Of a stretch of 64,000 bases of DNA, positions 42,475-53,647 are shown one piece after another (within the stretch, counting starts at the first letter, position 1; each line of letters opens with the position of its first letter). Made by a program: the position numbers and the translations under genes. The stretch spans positions 1-64,000 of the forward strand of contig CAZKAP010000004.1 of the NCBI GenBank assembly GCA_964550895.1, written 5' to 3'. The DNA is from CAZKAP01 sp964550895. Its GTDB lineage: Bacteria; Bacteroidota; Bacteroidia; Flavobacteriales; Flavobacteriaceae. The notes below the pieces were generated by a model that saw only the letters and a list, made by a program, of their open reading frames with translations, was not told the origin of the DNA and searched no databases.

Positions 42475-43332
42475 TTATTTGGATTTTTTGAACGCATATA
42501 CCCGTGAAGAAAATTCCGATGTGCCCTTTGCCGACAAATTGGATCGCAATCCGTTCATCAAGGCCGCCGGATACGGAAAACGGTTGCCCCTGTACCGCTC
42601 CGACAGCAATGACACGTAAAAGGCATCCCACTTTAGAGGATAAGTCTGTATGCATTCGTAGCCTCGATCGGCAAAGAGACGTTGTATGCCCGGTGCGCTG
42701 AAATGCCACACGTGCCTCGGCACGTCCCAGGCCGCCCAGTGGATTCCGTAGTGCCGGGCATCATAGCTCCTGAAATTGGGTACGGCGACCAGGAGCAAGC
42801 TGCCCGAGGACGTGCAGGAATCCAGCTCTTCGAAGAAGGTCCCCAGATCTGCCACGTGCTCCAGTACGTGCCAAAGGGTAGTCACATCGAAGCGCTGGCC
42901 CCTGATCTCCCGGAGACTGCGGGACACCTCTAAGCCCTTGGATAAAGCGAGATCTCGACCGGCATCGGTAGGCTCCGTACCCCACACTTCAAAGCCTCTG
43001 GACTTCAGAAATCCCAACCACTCCCCGGTGCCCGTTCCAATATCGAGTACGGAACCAGCCAAGGGCGCCAATTGCCTTATCCAGGTCAGCTTTACGGAAA
43101 ACTGGTAGAAACGAATCTTCCGGTACACCCATCCCATGAGGCCCCGTCCGCCTTCAGTATGACTTACATACGAATTGCTCTCATAATACGACGCGAGATC
43201 TTCCGGACAAGGAGTTGTTCTGAGCAGATCCCCCTCTTCATTGGCACAGAGATCGAAGCGCTCCTGACTCAGAAAGAAATCCTGAACGCCGGCTAAGTAG
43301 ATATGTGCAAATTGTTGTTCCACGTGAAACAA
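42475..43332 (-). CDS. Class I SAM-dependent methyltransferase
   Basis: A 285-residue methyltransferase. The SAM-binding motif is SVLDIGTGTGEWL (DIGTGTG at 97-103), with an acidic residue after strand 2 (WGTEPTD) and the post-motif TTLWHVLEHV. The C-terminal region PRHVWHFSAPGIQRLF is typical of a Bacteroidota subgroup beside mnmG. The frame begins directly after the mnmG TAA, so no ATG is available. TTG at 43332 or GTG at 43323 are the only early starts, and both lie in the 16-bp parS element. The substrate is unknown, possibly a lipid- or sugar-linked methyl acceptor. Confidence 0.82.
   Translation of the reverse strand: MFHVEQQFAHIYLAGVQDFFLSQERFDLCANEEGDLLRTTPCPEDLASYYESNSYVSHTEGGRGLMGWVYRKIRFYQFSVKLTWIRQLAPLAGSVLDIGTGTGEWLGFLKSRGFEVWGTEPTDAGRDLALSKGLEVSRSLREIRGQRFDVTTLWHVLEHVADLGTFFEELDSCTSSGSLLLVAVPNFRSYDARHYGIHWAAWDVPRHVWHFSAPGIQRLFADRGYECIQTYPLKWDAFYVSLLSERYRGNRFPYPAALMNGLRSNLSAKGTSEFSSRVYAFKKSK
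43316..43331. promoter_or_regulatory. parS: parS site (ParB binding), copy 1
   Basis: TGTTCCACGTGAAACA matches the ParB consensus TGTTnCACGTGAAACA at every position. It lies at the mnmG/methyltransferase junction and encodes the first residues of the methyltransferase frame (LFHVEQ). ParB loads here, spreads and recruits SMC for chromosome segregation. It is identical to the copy at 45204. Confidence 0.9.
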
Positions 43333-45201
43333 TTATCGGCCCAAATGGACGAGCAGCACACTTACATCGCTGGGATTGACTCCGCTGATACGCGAAGCCT
43401 GAGCAATGGTTTCCGGCCGTATTTCACTGAGTTTTTGACGCGCTTCGATGCTCAGTGAGCGAATATGGTCGAATTCCATACCCCGGGGAATGCGAACATC
43501 TTCCAGGCGGTTGATTTTCTCGGCCAGAGCCTTCTCTTTTTCAATATAACCCGCGTATTTAACCTCAATCTCTGCAGTCTCCAGGACATCCTGGTCCAGC
43601 CCGTGTTCTTCGGCATAGTCCTTTACGGCATCGAAGCGCAACAATTGTCCCACATCTACACCGGGACGCAGGAAGAGTTTGGTGAACTTGTCCGTCTGTG
43701 TTACCCTTTTGGAATTAATCTCATCCAGCACTTCATTTGCCGTCGCCAAATCAAAACTGGTCTTACCTAGAAAACGGGTAAATTCATTTATCCGTGACCA
43801 GCGCTCCTTCATCGTTCCCAGTCGATTGTCACTCGCCAAGCCCAAGGCATGCGACTTTTCTGTTAAACGGAAATCCGCATTGTCCTGCCGCAACAGCGTA
43901 CGATATTCGGCTCTTGAGGTAAACATCCGGTAAGGCTCATCCGTGCCTTTAGTCACCAGATCATCAATAAGGACCCCTATATAGGCCTCATTGCGTTTCA
44001 ATACGACAGGATCGGCATCCTGAACGTAACGCGCCGCATTTATCCCAGCCATTAAGCCCTGTGCTGCGGCCTCCTCGTATCCAGTGGTTCCGTTAATCTG
44101 TCCGGCGAAGAACAAGCCTTGAAGGACCTTCGTTTCGAGAGAGGGCTTTAACTGCTGGGGCGGAAAATAATCATACTCTATAGCGTAACCTGGTCGGAAA
44201 AAGCGTACATTTTCAAATCCTTTAACCTTTCGCAGTGCCTGAAACTGTATATCCTCTGGCAAGGAAGTAGAAAAGCCGTTTACATATACTTCAACAGTTT
44301 GCCAACCCTCGGGTTCTACAAAAATCTGATGGCTGCCCTTATCCCTAAATCGATGTATTTTATCTTCTATGCTGGGACAATATCGCGGACCTATACTCTG
44401 TATGCGTCCATTGAACATGGGCGATCGATCGAAACCTTCTTCCAATATATCGTGTACCTCTTCACTGGTGTGTGTCAGCCAGCAGTCCAATTGCCGCTCC
44501 GCTCTGAACTCATGTAAAAAGGAAAAAGTGCCGCCGCCCGTATCTCCGGGCTGTACCACCATTTTGTCGTAATCCAGCGATCTGCCGTCCACACGGGGCG
44601 GAGTCCCCGTCTTCATGCGGCCGCTTTCAAATCCCAAACTATCAAGCACTTCGGTTAAACCCTGGGAGGCTTTCTCTCCCATTCGCCCTCCACCAAAATT
44701 CTTGTCACCGATGTGAATCAACCCATTGAGAAAGGTCCCGCTAGTGAGTATCACCGTTTTCGCACTAAAATTCAAGCCCAAGCCAGTCCTGACACCCTCT
44801 ATTCGCGTACCTCGCCAGTTCAGGCCGACAACCATGTCCTGGTAAAAATGCACTTTTTCAATAGCCTCCAGTGCCATACGCCATTCATAGGAGTACAGAA
44901 AACGATCATTCTGGGTCCTTGGACTCCACATCGCAGGACCCTTTGATCGATTCAGCATCTTAAACTGGACCGCACTCTTATCGCTGATTATGGCACTCAT
45001 CCCGCCCATGGCATCGATTTCACGCAAAATCTGGCCTTTGGCGATGCCACCCATAGCCGGATTACAACTCATCTGCCCCAGGTTTTGTAAATTCATGCTG
45101 ATCAGCAAGGTGTCCATCCCCATGTTGGCACTAGCCGCAGCAGCCTCGCAGCCAGCATGCCCACCGCCTACAACTATCACATCGTATACCTTATTCTCCA
45201 T
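43333..45201 (-). CDS. mnmG: tRNA uridine 5-carboxymethylaminomethyl modification enzyme MnmG (GidA)
   Basis: A 622-residue FAD enzyme. The dinucleotide-binding motif is VGGGHAGCEAAAA (about residues 11-23). Other conserved blocks are MSCNPAMGGIAKG, SKGPAMWSPRTQNDR, TGTFLNGLIHIGD and PPRVDGRSLDYDKM, with FTSRAEYRTLLRQDNAD. With MnmE it builds the 5-carboxymethylaminomethyl group at U34 of tRNAs reading split-box codons. Length is normal. It starts within the ybeY 3' end, a short overlap, and is bounded on both sides by an identical parS site. No mnmE gene is in the window. Confidence 0.98.
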   Translation of the reverse strand: MENKVYDVIVVGGGHAGCEAAAASANMGMDTLLISMNLQNLGQMSCNPAMGGIAKGQILREIDAMGGMSAIISDKSAVQFKMLNRSKGPAMWSPRTQNDRFLYSYEWRMALEAIEKVHFYQDMVVGLNWRGTRIEGVRTGLGLNFSAKTVILTSGTFLNGLIHIGDKNFGGGRMGEKASQGLTEVLDSLGFESGRMKTGTPPRVDGRSLDYDKMVVQPGDTGGGTFSFLHEFRAERQLDCWLTHTSEEVHDILEEGFDRSPMFNGRIQSIGPRYCPSIEDKIHRFRDKGSHQIFVEPEGWQTVEVYVNGFSTSLPEDIQFQALRKVKGFENVRFFRPGYAIEYDYFPPQQLKPSLETKVLQGLFFAGQINGTTGYEEAAAQGLMAGINAARYVQDADPVVLKRNEAYIGVLIDDLVTKGTDEPYRMFTSRAEYRTLLRQDNADFRLTEKSHALGLASDNRLGTMKERWSRINEFTRFLGKTSFDLATANEVLDEINSKRVTQTDKFTKLFLRPGVDVGQLLRFDAVKDYAEEHGLDQDVLETAEIEVKYAGYIEKEKALAEKINRLEDVRIPRGMEFDHIRSLSIEARQKLSEIRPETIAQASRISGVNPSDVSVLLVHLGR

Positions 45202-45593
45202 GATGTTCCACGTGAAACAATTTTAGCCAATACTCCTCATTGGATCGCATAAGACTCCTTTCTTCCGACGTTGCGTCATTCAAGCCTTTTATATGAAGCA
45301 ATCCGTGAATCACACACCTCCGCAATTCTTCATTCAGACGTATTGATTCAATCCGAGCATTCTCTTCTATACAATCCACTCCCAGATGGATTTCATACGC
45401 CTGTATAGGACCGCTACTTAAATCACGACTAATAACGTCGGTATCGTAATCATGGTTTAACCATGCCTGGTTTAAGGCTGTCATATCCTCAGTGTTCCTT
45501 AACGAAATCTCCAATTCCCTGTTCTCCCAGCCCCACTTCTGAAATAACCAACCCGCAAAAAAGGAAATACTCTTCACGAGTTCCTCAAATCTA

Positions 45594-45619
<26 letters not shown>
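45191..45619 (-). CDS. ybeY: Endoribonuclease YbeY (16S rRNA maturation)
   Basis: A 142-residue metal-dependent RNase. The metal site is HGLLHIKGLND, where two histidines are kept and the third ligand position is Asp rather than His, as in other Bacteroidota YbeY proteins. The strand TDVISRD corresponds to the TDVLSF motif but is diverged. YbeY matures the 16S 3' end and supports ribosome quality control. Its 3' end carries parS copy 2 and overlaps the mnmG start; its 5' end overlaps the DUF4175 gene by 26 bases, so the block is tightly packed. Confidence 0.9.
45204..45219. promoter_or_regulatory. parS: parS site (ParB binding), copy 2
   Basis: The same 16-mer as at 43316, again perfect to the ParB consensus, and the identity runs three bases further (ATT). 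It lies just upstream of the mnmG ATG and inside the last codons of ybeY, encoding LFHVEH on the minus strand. The two copies are 1888 bases apart. Confidence 0.9.
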
Positions 45620-49214
<3,595 letters not shown>

Positions 49215-49231
49215 ATCGACTGAAATAGCTA

Positions 49232-49263
49232 CAAAAATAATACATCTATACGCCCCGGTACAA
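49232..49263 (-). promoter_or_regulatory. Complete promoter of the DUF4175-ybeY-mnmG unit
   Basis: Minus strand: TTG at 49261-49263 and TATTTTTG at 49232-49239, spaced by 21 bases. The TTG start of DUF4175 is 17 bases after the -7 box. It lies in the divergent gap next to the gltX promoter. Confidence 0.68.
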
Positions 49264-49278
49264 CTTCCTTTTCCTCCC

Positions 49279-49286
49279 TATCTTTG
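49279..49286 (+). promoter_or_regulatory. -7 promoter element of gltX
   Basis: TATCTTTG, exact to TAnnTTTG, ends nine bases before the chosen gltX ATG, giving an almost leaderless transcript. A TTG within it (49284) was therefore rejected as a start codon. Confidence 0.6.
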
Positions 49287-49295
49287 ATTAAAAAG

Positions 49296-50798
49296 ATGGG
49301 TTCTACCGTACGCGTTCGCTTCGCGCCCAGCCCAACAGGGCCCCTTCACATTGGGGCGCTCCGCACTGCGCTTTACAATTACCTCTTTGCTCGTAAACAC
49401 AACGGGGTTTTTCTACTCAGAATTGAAGATACCGACCAGAAACGCTACGTCGAAAACAGCGAATCCTATATTTTTCGCTCTCTGAAATGGGCAGGACTGA
49501 TTCCGGACGAATCTCCGGAAAATCCCGGCGGGTTTGGCCCCTACCGACAAAGCGAACGCACTGAATTGTACCGGGCCCACATACAACAACTGCTCGATTC
49601 CGGTCATGCCTACTACGCCTTCGACACCCCTGAAGAACTCGAGCGATGCCGGAAGGAGGCCGAATCGACCGGTCATCCCTTTTCCTACGGGCCTGAAAAC
49701 CGCAAAAATCTGAACAACTCCCTCTCCCTGGAAGCCTCAGAAACCCGAAAGAGGATCGCATCCGGAGAGCCCTACGTGATTCGTTTCCTTACACCGGAAA
49801 ACCAGCAGGTACACTGCCCGGATCTCATCCGGGGCGAGGTGGTCTATCAAAGTCATTTGCTCGACGACAAGGTGCTGTTCAAGTCCGACGGACTCCCTAC
49901 GTACCACCTGGCCAATGTGGTGGACGACCACCTGATGCAAATCTCTCATGTCATTCGGGGAGAGGAATGGCTACCTTCCCTCCCGCTGCACGTACTCCTG
50001 TACAGGGCATTCGATTGGCAACCGCCTGCCTTTGCCCATTTACCCCTGATACTGAAGCCGAGCGGTCCCGGCAAACTCAGCAAACGGGACGCCCTGAAAG
50101 GCGATTTTCCCATCTACCCGCTAACCTGGGAAGACACCCCCGGTTTCCGCGAGCGCGGCTATCTCCCGGAGGCGCTGAACAACATACTCGCCCTGCTGGG
50201 CTGGAGCCCTGCAGACGATCGGGAAATCCTGGCGCTGGAAGAACTCGTCCATACATTCGACCTGGAGCGCGTTCATAAGGCCGGTGCTCGCTTCGACCCG
50301 GAAAAAAACCTCTGGTTTAATCAGCAGCACCTGCAAAAACTCACTCCGGCTCAAATAGCAGAATGGGTAAGTGCGCCAGGCGCATCCCTTGCACTTCCCG
50401 CAGAATGGACCAAAGACCGTGCCTATCTGGAGCGGGTTATCGGTATGGTGCAGGAGCGCCTGCAGCTTCTGGCCGATCTGGAAAGGGAGGCCCGGGTATT
50501 TTTCGAAGCCCCCCGGGAATACGACCCCAAGGCCACAAAAAAGGCCTGGAAGGAGCACACCGCTGGCCTCCTAAAGGAATATCTGGGTCGCATGGACGAC
50601 CTTAGTGAGCCCTCTGCGCTTAAAGACCTGGCCCAGAGCGTAGCCGCCGAGCATAATCTGGGTATGGGTGCGGTTATGGCACCCTTACGGCTGTCACTGG
50701 TCGGAAGCCTCAGTGGCCCGGACCTCTTTGCCATCGCAGAGGCGATTGGCCCCGAAGAAACGCGGAAACGCGTGCAGCGGGCGATTGAAACCCTGTAA
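49296..50798 (+). CDS. gltX: Glutamate-tRNA ligase
   Basis: A 500-residue class I aminoacyl-tRNA synthetase. The HIGH-type motif is in FAPSPTGPLHIGALRTALYN, and the KMSKS-type loop is SGPGKLSKRDALKGD. The remaining blocks (LLRIEDTDQKRYV, NVVDDHLMQISHVIRGEEWL) are typical of GluRS, and the C-terminal anticodon-binding helical part (about 330-500) is present. The ATG at 49296 was chosen because an upstream TTG overlaps the promoter. Since glnS is also present in the window, this enzyme may be a discriminating GluRS. Confidence 0.97.
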   Translation: MGSTVRVRFAPSPTGPLHIGALRTALYNYLFARKHNGVFLLRIEDTDQKRYVENSESYIFRSLKWAGLIPDESPENPGGFGPYRQSERTELYRAHIQQLLDSGHAYYAFDTPEELERCRKEAESTGHPFSYGPENRKNLNNSLSLEASETRKRIASGEPYVIRFLTPENQQVHCPDLIRGEVVYQSHLLDDKVLFKSDGLPTYHLANVVDDHLMQISHVIRGEEWLPSLPLHVLLYRAFDWQPPAFAHLPLILKPSGPGKLSKRDALKGDFPIYPLTWEDTPGFRERGYLPEALNNILALLGWSPADDREILALEELVHTFDLERVHKAGARFDPEKNLWFNQQHLQKLTPAQIAEWVSAPGASLALPAEWTKDRAYLERVIGMVQERLQLLADLEREARVFFEAPREYDPKATKKAWKEHTAGLLKEYLGRMDDLSEPSALKDLAQSVAAEHNLGMGAVMAPLRLSLVGSLSGPDLFAIAEAIGPEETRKRVQRAIETL

Positions 50799-50803
50799 CA
50801 TTT

Positions 50804-50821
50804 TAGTACCTGCCGGTACTA
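50804..50821. repeat. Small perfect inverted repeat between gltX and SPFH gene
   Basis: TAGTACC and GGTACTA pair perfectly (seven base pairs) around the loop TGCC, six bases after the gltX stop. No T-tract follows, so it is not a classic terminator. It could act as an RNA-processing or attenuator hairpin. Confidence 0.6.
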
Positions 50822-50841
50822 GTATCATAAATCCTTTTCCC

Positions 50842-51783
50842 ATGAGCTACTTTTATACTGCCTTCCTGGTCGCCTTCGGCATCCTATTTCTCCTGAGCGG
50901 GCTTTTTATCGTCAAGCAACAGACCGCCGTGGTCGTCGAACGCTTCGGCCGCTTTCAGAGCATCCGGAATTCCGGCCTTCAGTTTAAGATTCCATTTATC
51001 GACCGCATCGCGGGACGCCTATCCCTGAAAATACAACAGCTCGACGTGGTTATCGAGACCAAGACTCTGGACGATGTCTTCGTGAAGATCAAGGTTTCCG
51101 TGCAGTACCTGGTCATCAGAGATAAGGTCTACGATGCCTTCTACAAGCTCGAATACCCTCATGAGCAGATCACTTCTTTCGTTTTCGATGTGGTGCGCGC
51201 TGAGGTTCCCAAGATGAAGCTGGACGACGTCTTCGTGAAAAAAGACGACATCGCCATAGCCGTGAAGGCCGAATTGCAGTCGTACATGGAAGACTACGGC
51301 TTCGATATCATCAAGACCCTGGTCACCGATATCGACCCCGACGCCCAGGTAAAGGAGGCCATGAACCGCATCAATGCTTCGGAACGGGAGAAGATCGCAG
51401 CCCAGTTCGAGGGGGACGCGGCCCGCATCCTGATCGTGGAAAAAGCCAAGGCCGAGGCCGAGAGCAAGCGACTGCAGGGGCAGGGCATCGCCGACCAGCG
51501 CCGGGAGATCGCCCGGGGCCTCGAGGAATCCGTGGAAGTGTTGAACCGGGTAGGTATCAATTCACAGGAGGCCTCGGCACTAATAGTCGTCACCCAACAC
51601 TACGATACCCTGCAATCGATAGGGGAGGAGACCAACTCCAACCTCATACTGCTTCCCAACTCTCCCCAGGCAGGGAGCGATATGCTCAACAATATGGTCG
51701 CCTCTTTTACCGCCAGTAATCAGATCGGGGAGGCCATGAAGGAGCAGAACAAGAAAAGCAAGGACGGGGATAACCCACGTTAA
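50842..51783 (+). CDS. SPFH/Band 7 domain membrane protein (stomatin-like)
   Basis: A 313-residue protein with an N-terminal membrane helix (about 5-25, FLVAFGILFLLSGLFIV) followed by the Band 7 domain (about 30-200, with VVVERFGRF and DVFVKIKVSVQYLV). The helix has an oligomerisation repeat rich in Ala/Glu/Lys (AKAEAESKRLQGQGIADQRREIA). The C-terminal part ends in a Lys-rich tail. SPFH proteins build scaffold or microdomain rings and often modulate proteases. The ATG 50842 is used because the upstream in-frame part overlaps gltX. It follows gltX by 43 bases and converges with glnS. Confidence 0.9.
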   Translation: MSYFYTAFLVAFGILFLLSGLFIVKQQTAVVVERFGRFQSIRNSGLQFKIPFIDRIAGRLSLKIQQLDVVIETKTLDDVFVKIKVSVQYLVIRDKVYDAFYKLEYPHEQITSFVFDVVRAEVPKMKLDDVFVKKDDIAIAVKAELQSYMEDYGFDIIKTLVTDIDPDAQVKEAMNRINASEREKIAAQFEGDAARILIVEKAKAEAESKRLQGQGIADQRREIARGLEESVEVLNRVGINSQEASALIVVTQHYDTLQSIGEETNSNLILLPNSPQAGSDMLNNMVASFTASNQIGEAMKEQNKKSKDGDNPR

Positions 51784-51809
51784 TTCCCATGGCCAAGCTT
51801 GGTCTTAGC

Positions 51810-53495
51810 TTACGCATCCAACTTGGCCCAGCTGTCTTTGAGTGGGACCGTTTGGTTGAAGATTCGCTTGTCGCTCGTGCTGTCCGGATCGAGTACAAAG
51901 TATCCCAGGCGCTGGAACTGCAGCTGGGCGCCCAGGCCGGATGAGGCGATGGAGGGCTCAATCCAGGCCTGCACTACATCCAGGCTGTCCGGATTCACAA
52001 ACTCCATGAAATCCCGCTCCTTATCCCGATCGGGCATGGGGTCTGTAAACAGGCGGTCGTACCTGCGGACCTCTACCGGCAGGGCATGGGTGGCGGAAAC
52101 CCAGTGCAGGGTCCCCTTTACCTTTCGCATGCTTTCCTCGGTGCCGCTGCCGCTCTTGCTCTTCGGATCGTAGGTGCAATACACTTCGGTCACCCTGCCG
52201 TCTTTATCCTTCACGGCTCGTTCGGCCTTGATGATATAGGCGTTCTTGAGGCGCACCTCCCCTCCGAGTTTCAGTCGAAAGAACTTGCGGTTGGCCTCTT
52301 CCCGGAAATCCTCCGCTTCGATATAGAGCTCCCTGGAGAAGGGCACCTCACGGGTACCCGCGGATTCGTCCTCCGGGTTGTTTTCCGCCGTAAGCCACTC
52401 TTCCCCTTCTTCGGGATAGTTCTCTATGATCAGTTTGATCGGATTCAGCACGGCCATCACCCGCGGCGCCTTTTTGTTCAGGTCCTCGCGTATGTGATGC
52501 TCCAGCAGGGCCACGTCGACCAGATTGTCCCGTTTGGCAATACCCACCGTCCTGGCAAAGGCCCTTATGGATTCCGGGGTATACCCCCTCCTTCTGAGGC
52601 CGCTGATGGTCGGCATACGAGGATCGTCCCAGCCGTCCACCACGCCTTCTTCGACCAGCCGGAGCAGCTTGCGTTTGCTTACCACGGTATGACTGATATT
52701 CCTGCGGGCAAATTCGCGCTGCTTGGGGCGTATCTTTTCCGCCAGGTCCAGTTGGTCCAGAAACCAGTCATAAAGCTCTCTGTGGGGCTTAAATTCAAGC
52801 GTGCAAAGGGAGTGGGAAATCTGTTCGATATAGTCGCTCTGACCATGGGTCCAGTCGTACATGGGGTAGATTTTCCAGTGGTCCCCGGTACGGAAGTGGG
52901 GCTTGTGCAGCACGCGATACATAATGGGGTCGCGGAGGAGCATGTTCGGTGAGGCCATGTCGATCCTGGCCCGAAGCACGTAGCTTCCTTCCGGGTAATC
53001 GCCCCTCTTCATCCCCTCGAAAATCATCAGGTTTTCTTCCACGCTGCGGTCGCGGAAGGGGCTGTTCACTCCGGGTTCGGTCGGGGTGCCCTTCTGCCTG
53101 GCCATTTCCTCAGAACTCTGTTCGTCCACGTAAGCCTTTCCCTTGCGAATCAACTCCACGGCCCAGTCGTAGAGTTGCTGAAAGTAATCGGAAGCATAGC
53201 ACTCCTTTTCCCAACGAAACCCGAGCCATTCCACATCGCGCTTTATGGCCTCGACGAATTCCTTCTCCTCTTTGGCGGGGTTGGTATCGTCGAAGCGCAG
53301 ATTCACCGGCGCGTCATAGCGAAGTCCCAGCCCAAAGTTCAGGCAGATCGAACTGGCATGGCCGATGTGCAGGTATCCGTTAGGCTCTGGGGGAAAGCGA
53401 AATTTCAGGTCTTCTTCCCGGTAGTCCTTCGACAGGTCTTCTTCTATGATATGCTCGATAAAGTTGAGCGGTTGTTCCTCCCGTTCGTTCTTCAA
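51810..53495 (-). CDS. glnS: Glutamine-tRNA ligase
   Basis: A 561-residue class I synthetase, close to the E. coli GlnS length. The HIGH motif is in RFPPEPNGYLHIGHASSICLNFG, and the KMSKS-type loop is VVSKRKLLRLVEEG. The C-terminal beta-barrel anticodon-binding domains (about 340-555) complete the enzyme. The start codon is TTG at 53495; the conserved LNFIEHIIEEDL follows at residue 10, so no later start is possible. A -7 box lies 30 bases upstream. It is divergent from sprC, with about 150 bases between them. Confidence 0.96.
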   Translation of the reverse strand: MKNEREEQPLNFIEHIIEEDLSKDYREEDLKFRFPPEPNGYLHIGHASSICLNFGLGLRYDAPVNLRFDDTNPAKEEKEFVEAIKRDVEWLGFRWEKECYASDYFQQLYDWAVELIRKGKAYVDEQSSEEMARQKGTPTEPGVNSPFRDRSVEENLMIFEGMKRGDYPEGSYVLRARIDMASPNMLLRDPIMYRVLHKPHFRTGDHWKIYPMYDWTHGQSDYIEQISHSLCTLEFKPHRELYDWFLDQLDLAEKIRPKQREFARRNISHTVVSKRKLLRLVEEGVVDGWDDPRMPTISGLRRRGYTPESIRAFARTVGIAKRDNLVDVALLEHHIREDLNKKAPRVMAVLNPIKLIIENYPEEGEEWLTAENNPEDESAGTREVPFSRELYIEAEDFREEANRKFFRLKLGGEVRLKNAYIIKAERAVKDKDGRVTEVYCTYDPKSKSGSGTEESMRKVKGTLHWVSATHALPVEVRRYDRLFTDPMPDRDKERDFMEFVNPDSLDVVQAWIEPSIASSGLGAQLQFQRLGYFVLDPDSTSDKRIFNQTVPLKDSWAKLDA

Positions 53496-53524
53496 AACAT
53501 TTGACCGTTTGTGGATTAGTACCG

Positions 53525-53532
53525 CAAAAATA
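53525..53532 (-). promoter_or_regulatory. -7 promoter element of glnS
   Basis: Minus strand TATTTTTG, exact to TAnnTTTG, about 30 bases upstream of the glnS start. No -33 TTG found at the right distance. Confidence 0.5.
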
Positions 53533-53607
53533 AGCCCTAAACGGACATCCCGTATACACTATTCCGGCCTACGCCACAATAATAATAGCCCCCACAACAA
53601 TAAGTTT

Positions 53608-53644
53608 TAACAACCTCAGAATACCCGGAAATTTAAGGTTGTTA
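53608..53644. promoter_or_regulatory. Inverted repeat before the sprCDB genes
   Basis: TAACAACCT (53608-53616) and AGGTTGTTA (53636-53644) are perfect 9-base inverted repeats with 19 bases between. The second arm ends four bases before the sprC ATG at 53648. It could be an operator for a dimeric regulator or a hairpin in the leader. A weak -7-like box (TAAGTTTT) overlaps its left edge. Confidence 0.55.
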
Positions 53645-53647
53645 GTT

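Noticed and set aside
40352..45230. Replication origin near the parS sites
   Set aside because: No dnaA gene, cluster of DnaA boxes or AT-rich unwinding element could be recognised, so only proximity to the origin domain is suggested, not an origin.
50668..50841. Longer N-terminus for the SPFH protein
   Set aside because: The extra 58 codons overlap the 3' end of gltX and the intergenic hairpin. The membrane helix that starts SPFH proteins begins at the ATG at 50842.
51793..51802. Palindrome CCAAGCTTGG between the SPFH gene and glnS
   Set aside because: It is ten bases with no loop, and no T-tract follows. It is likely chance, and no terminator is claimed in this convergent gap.
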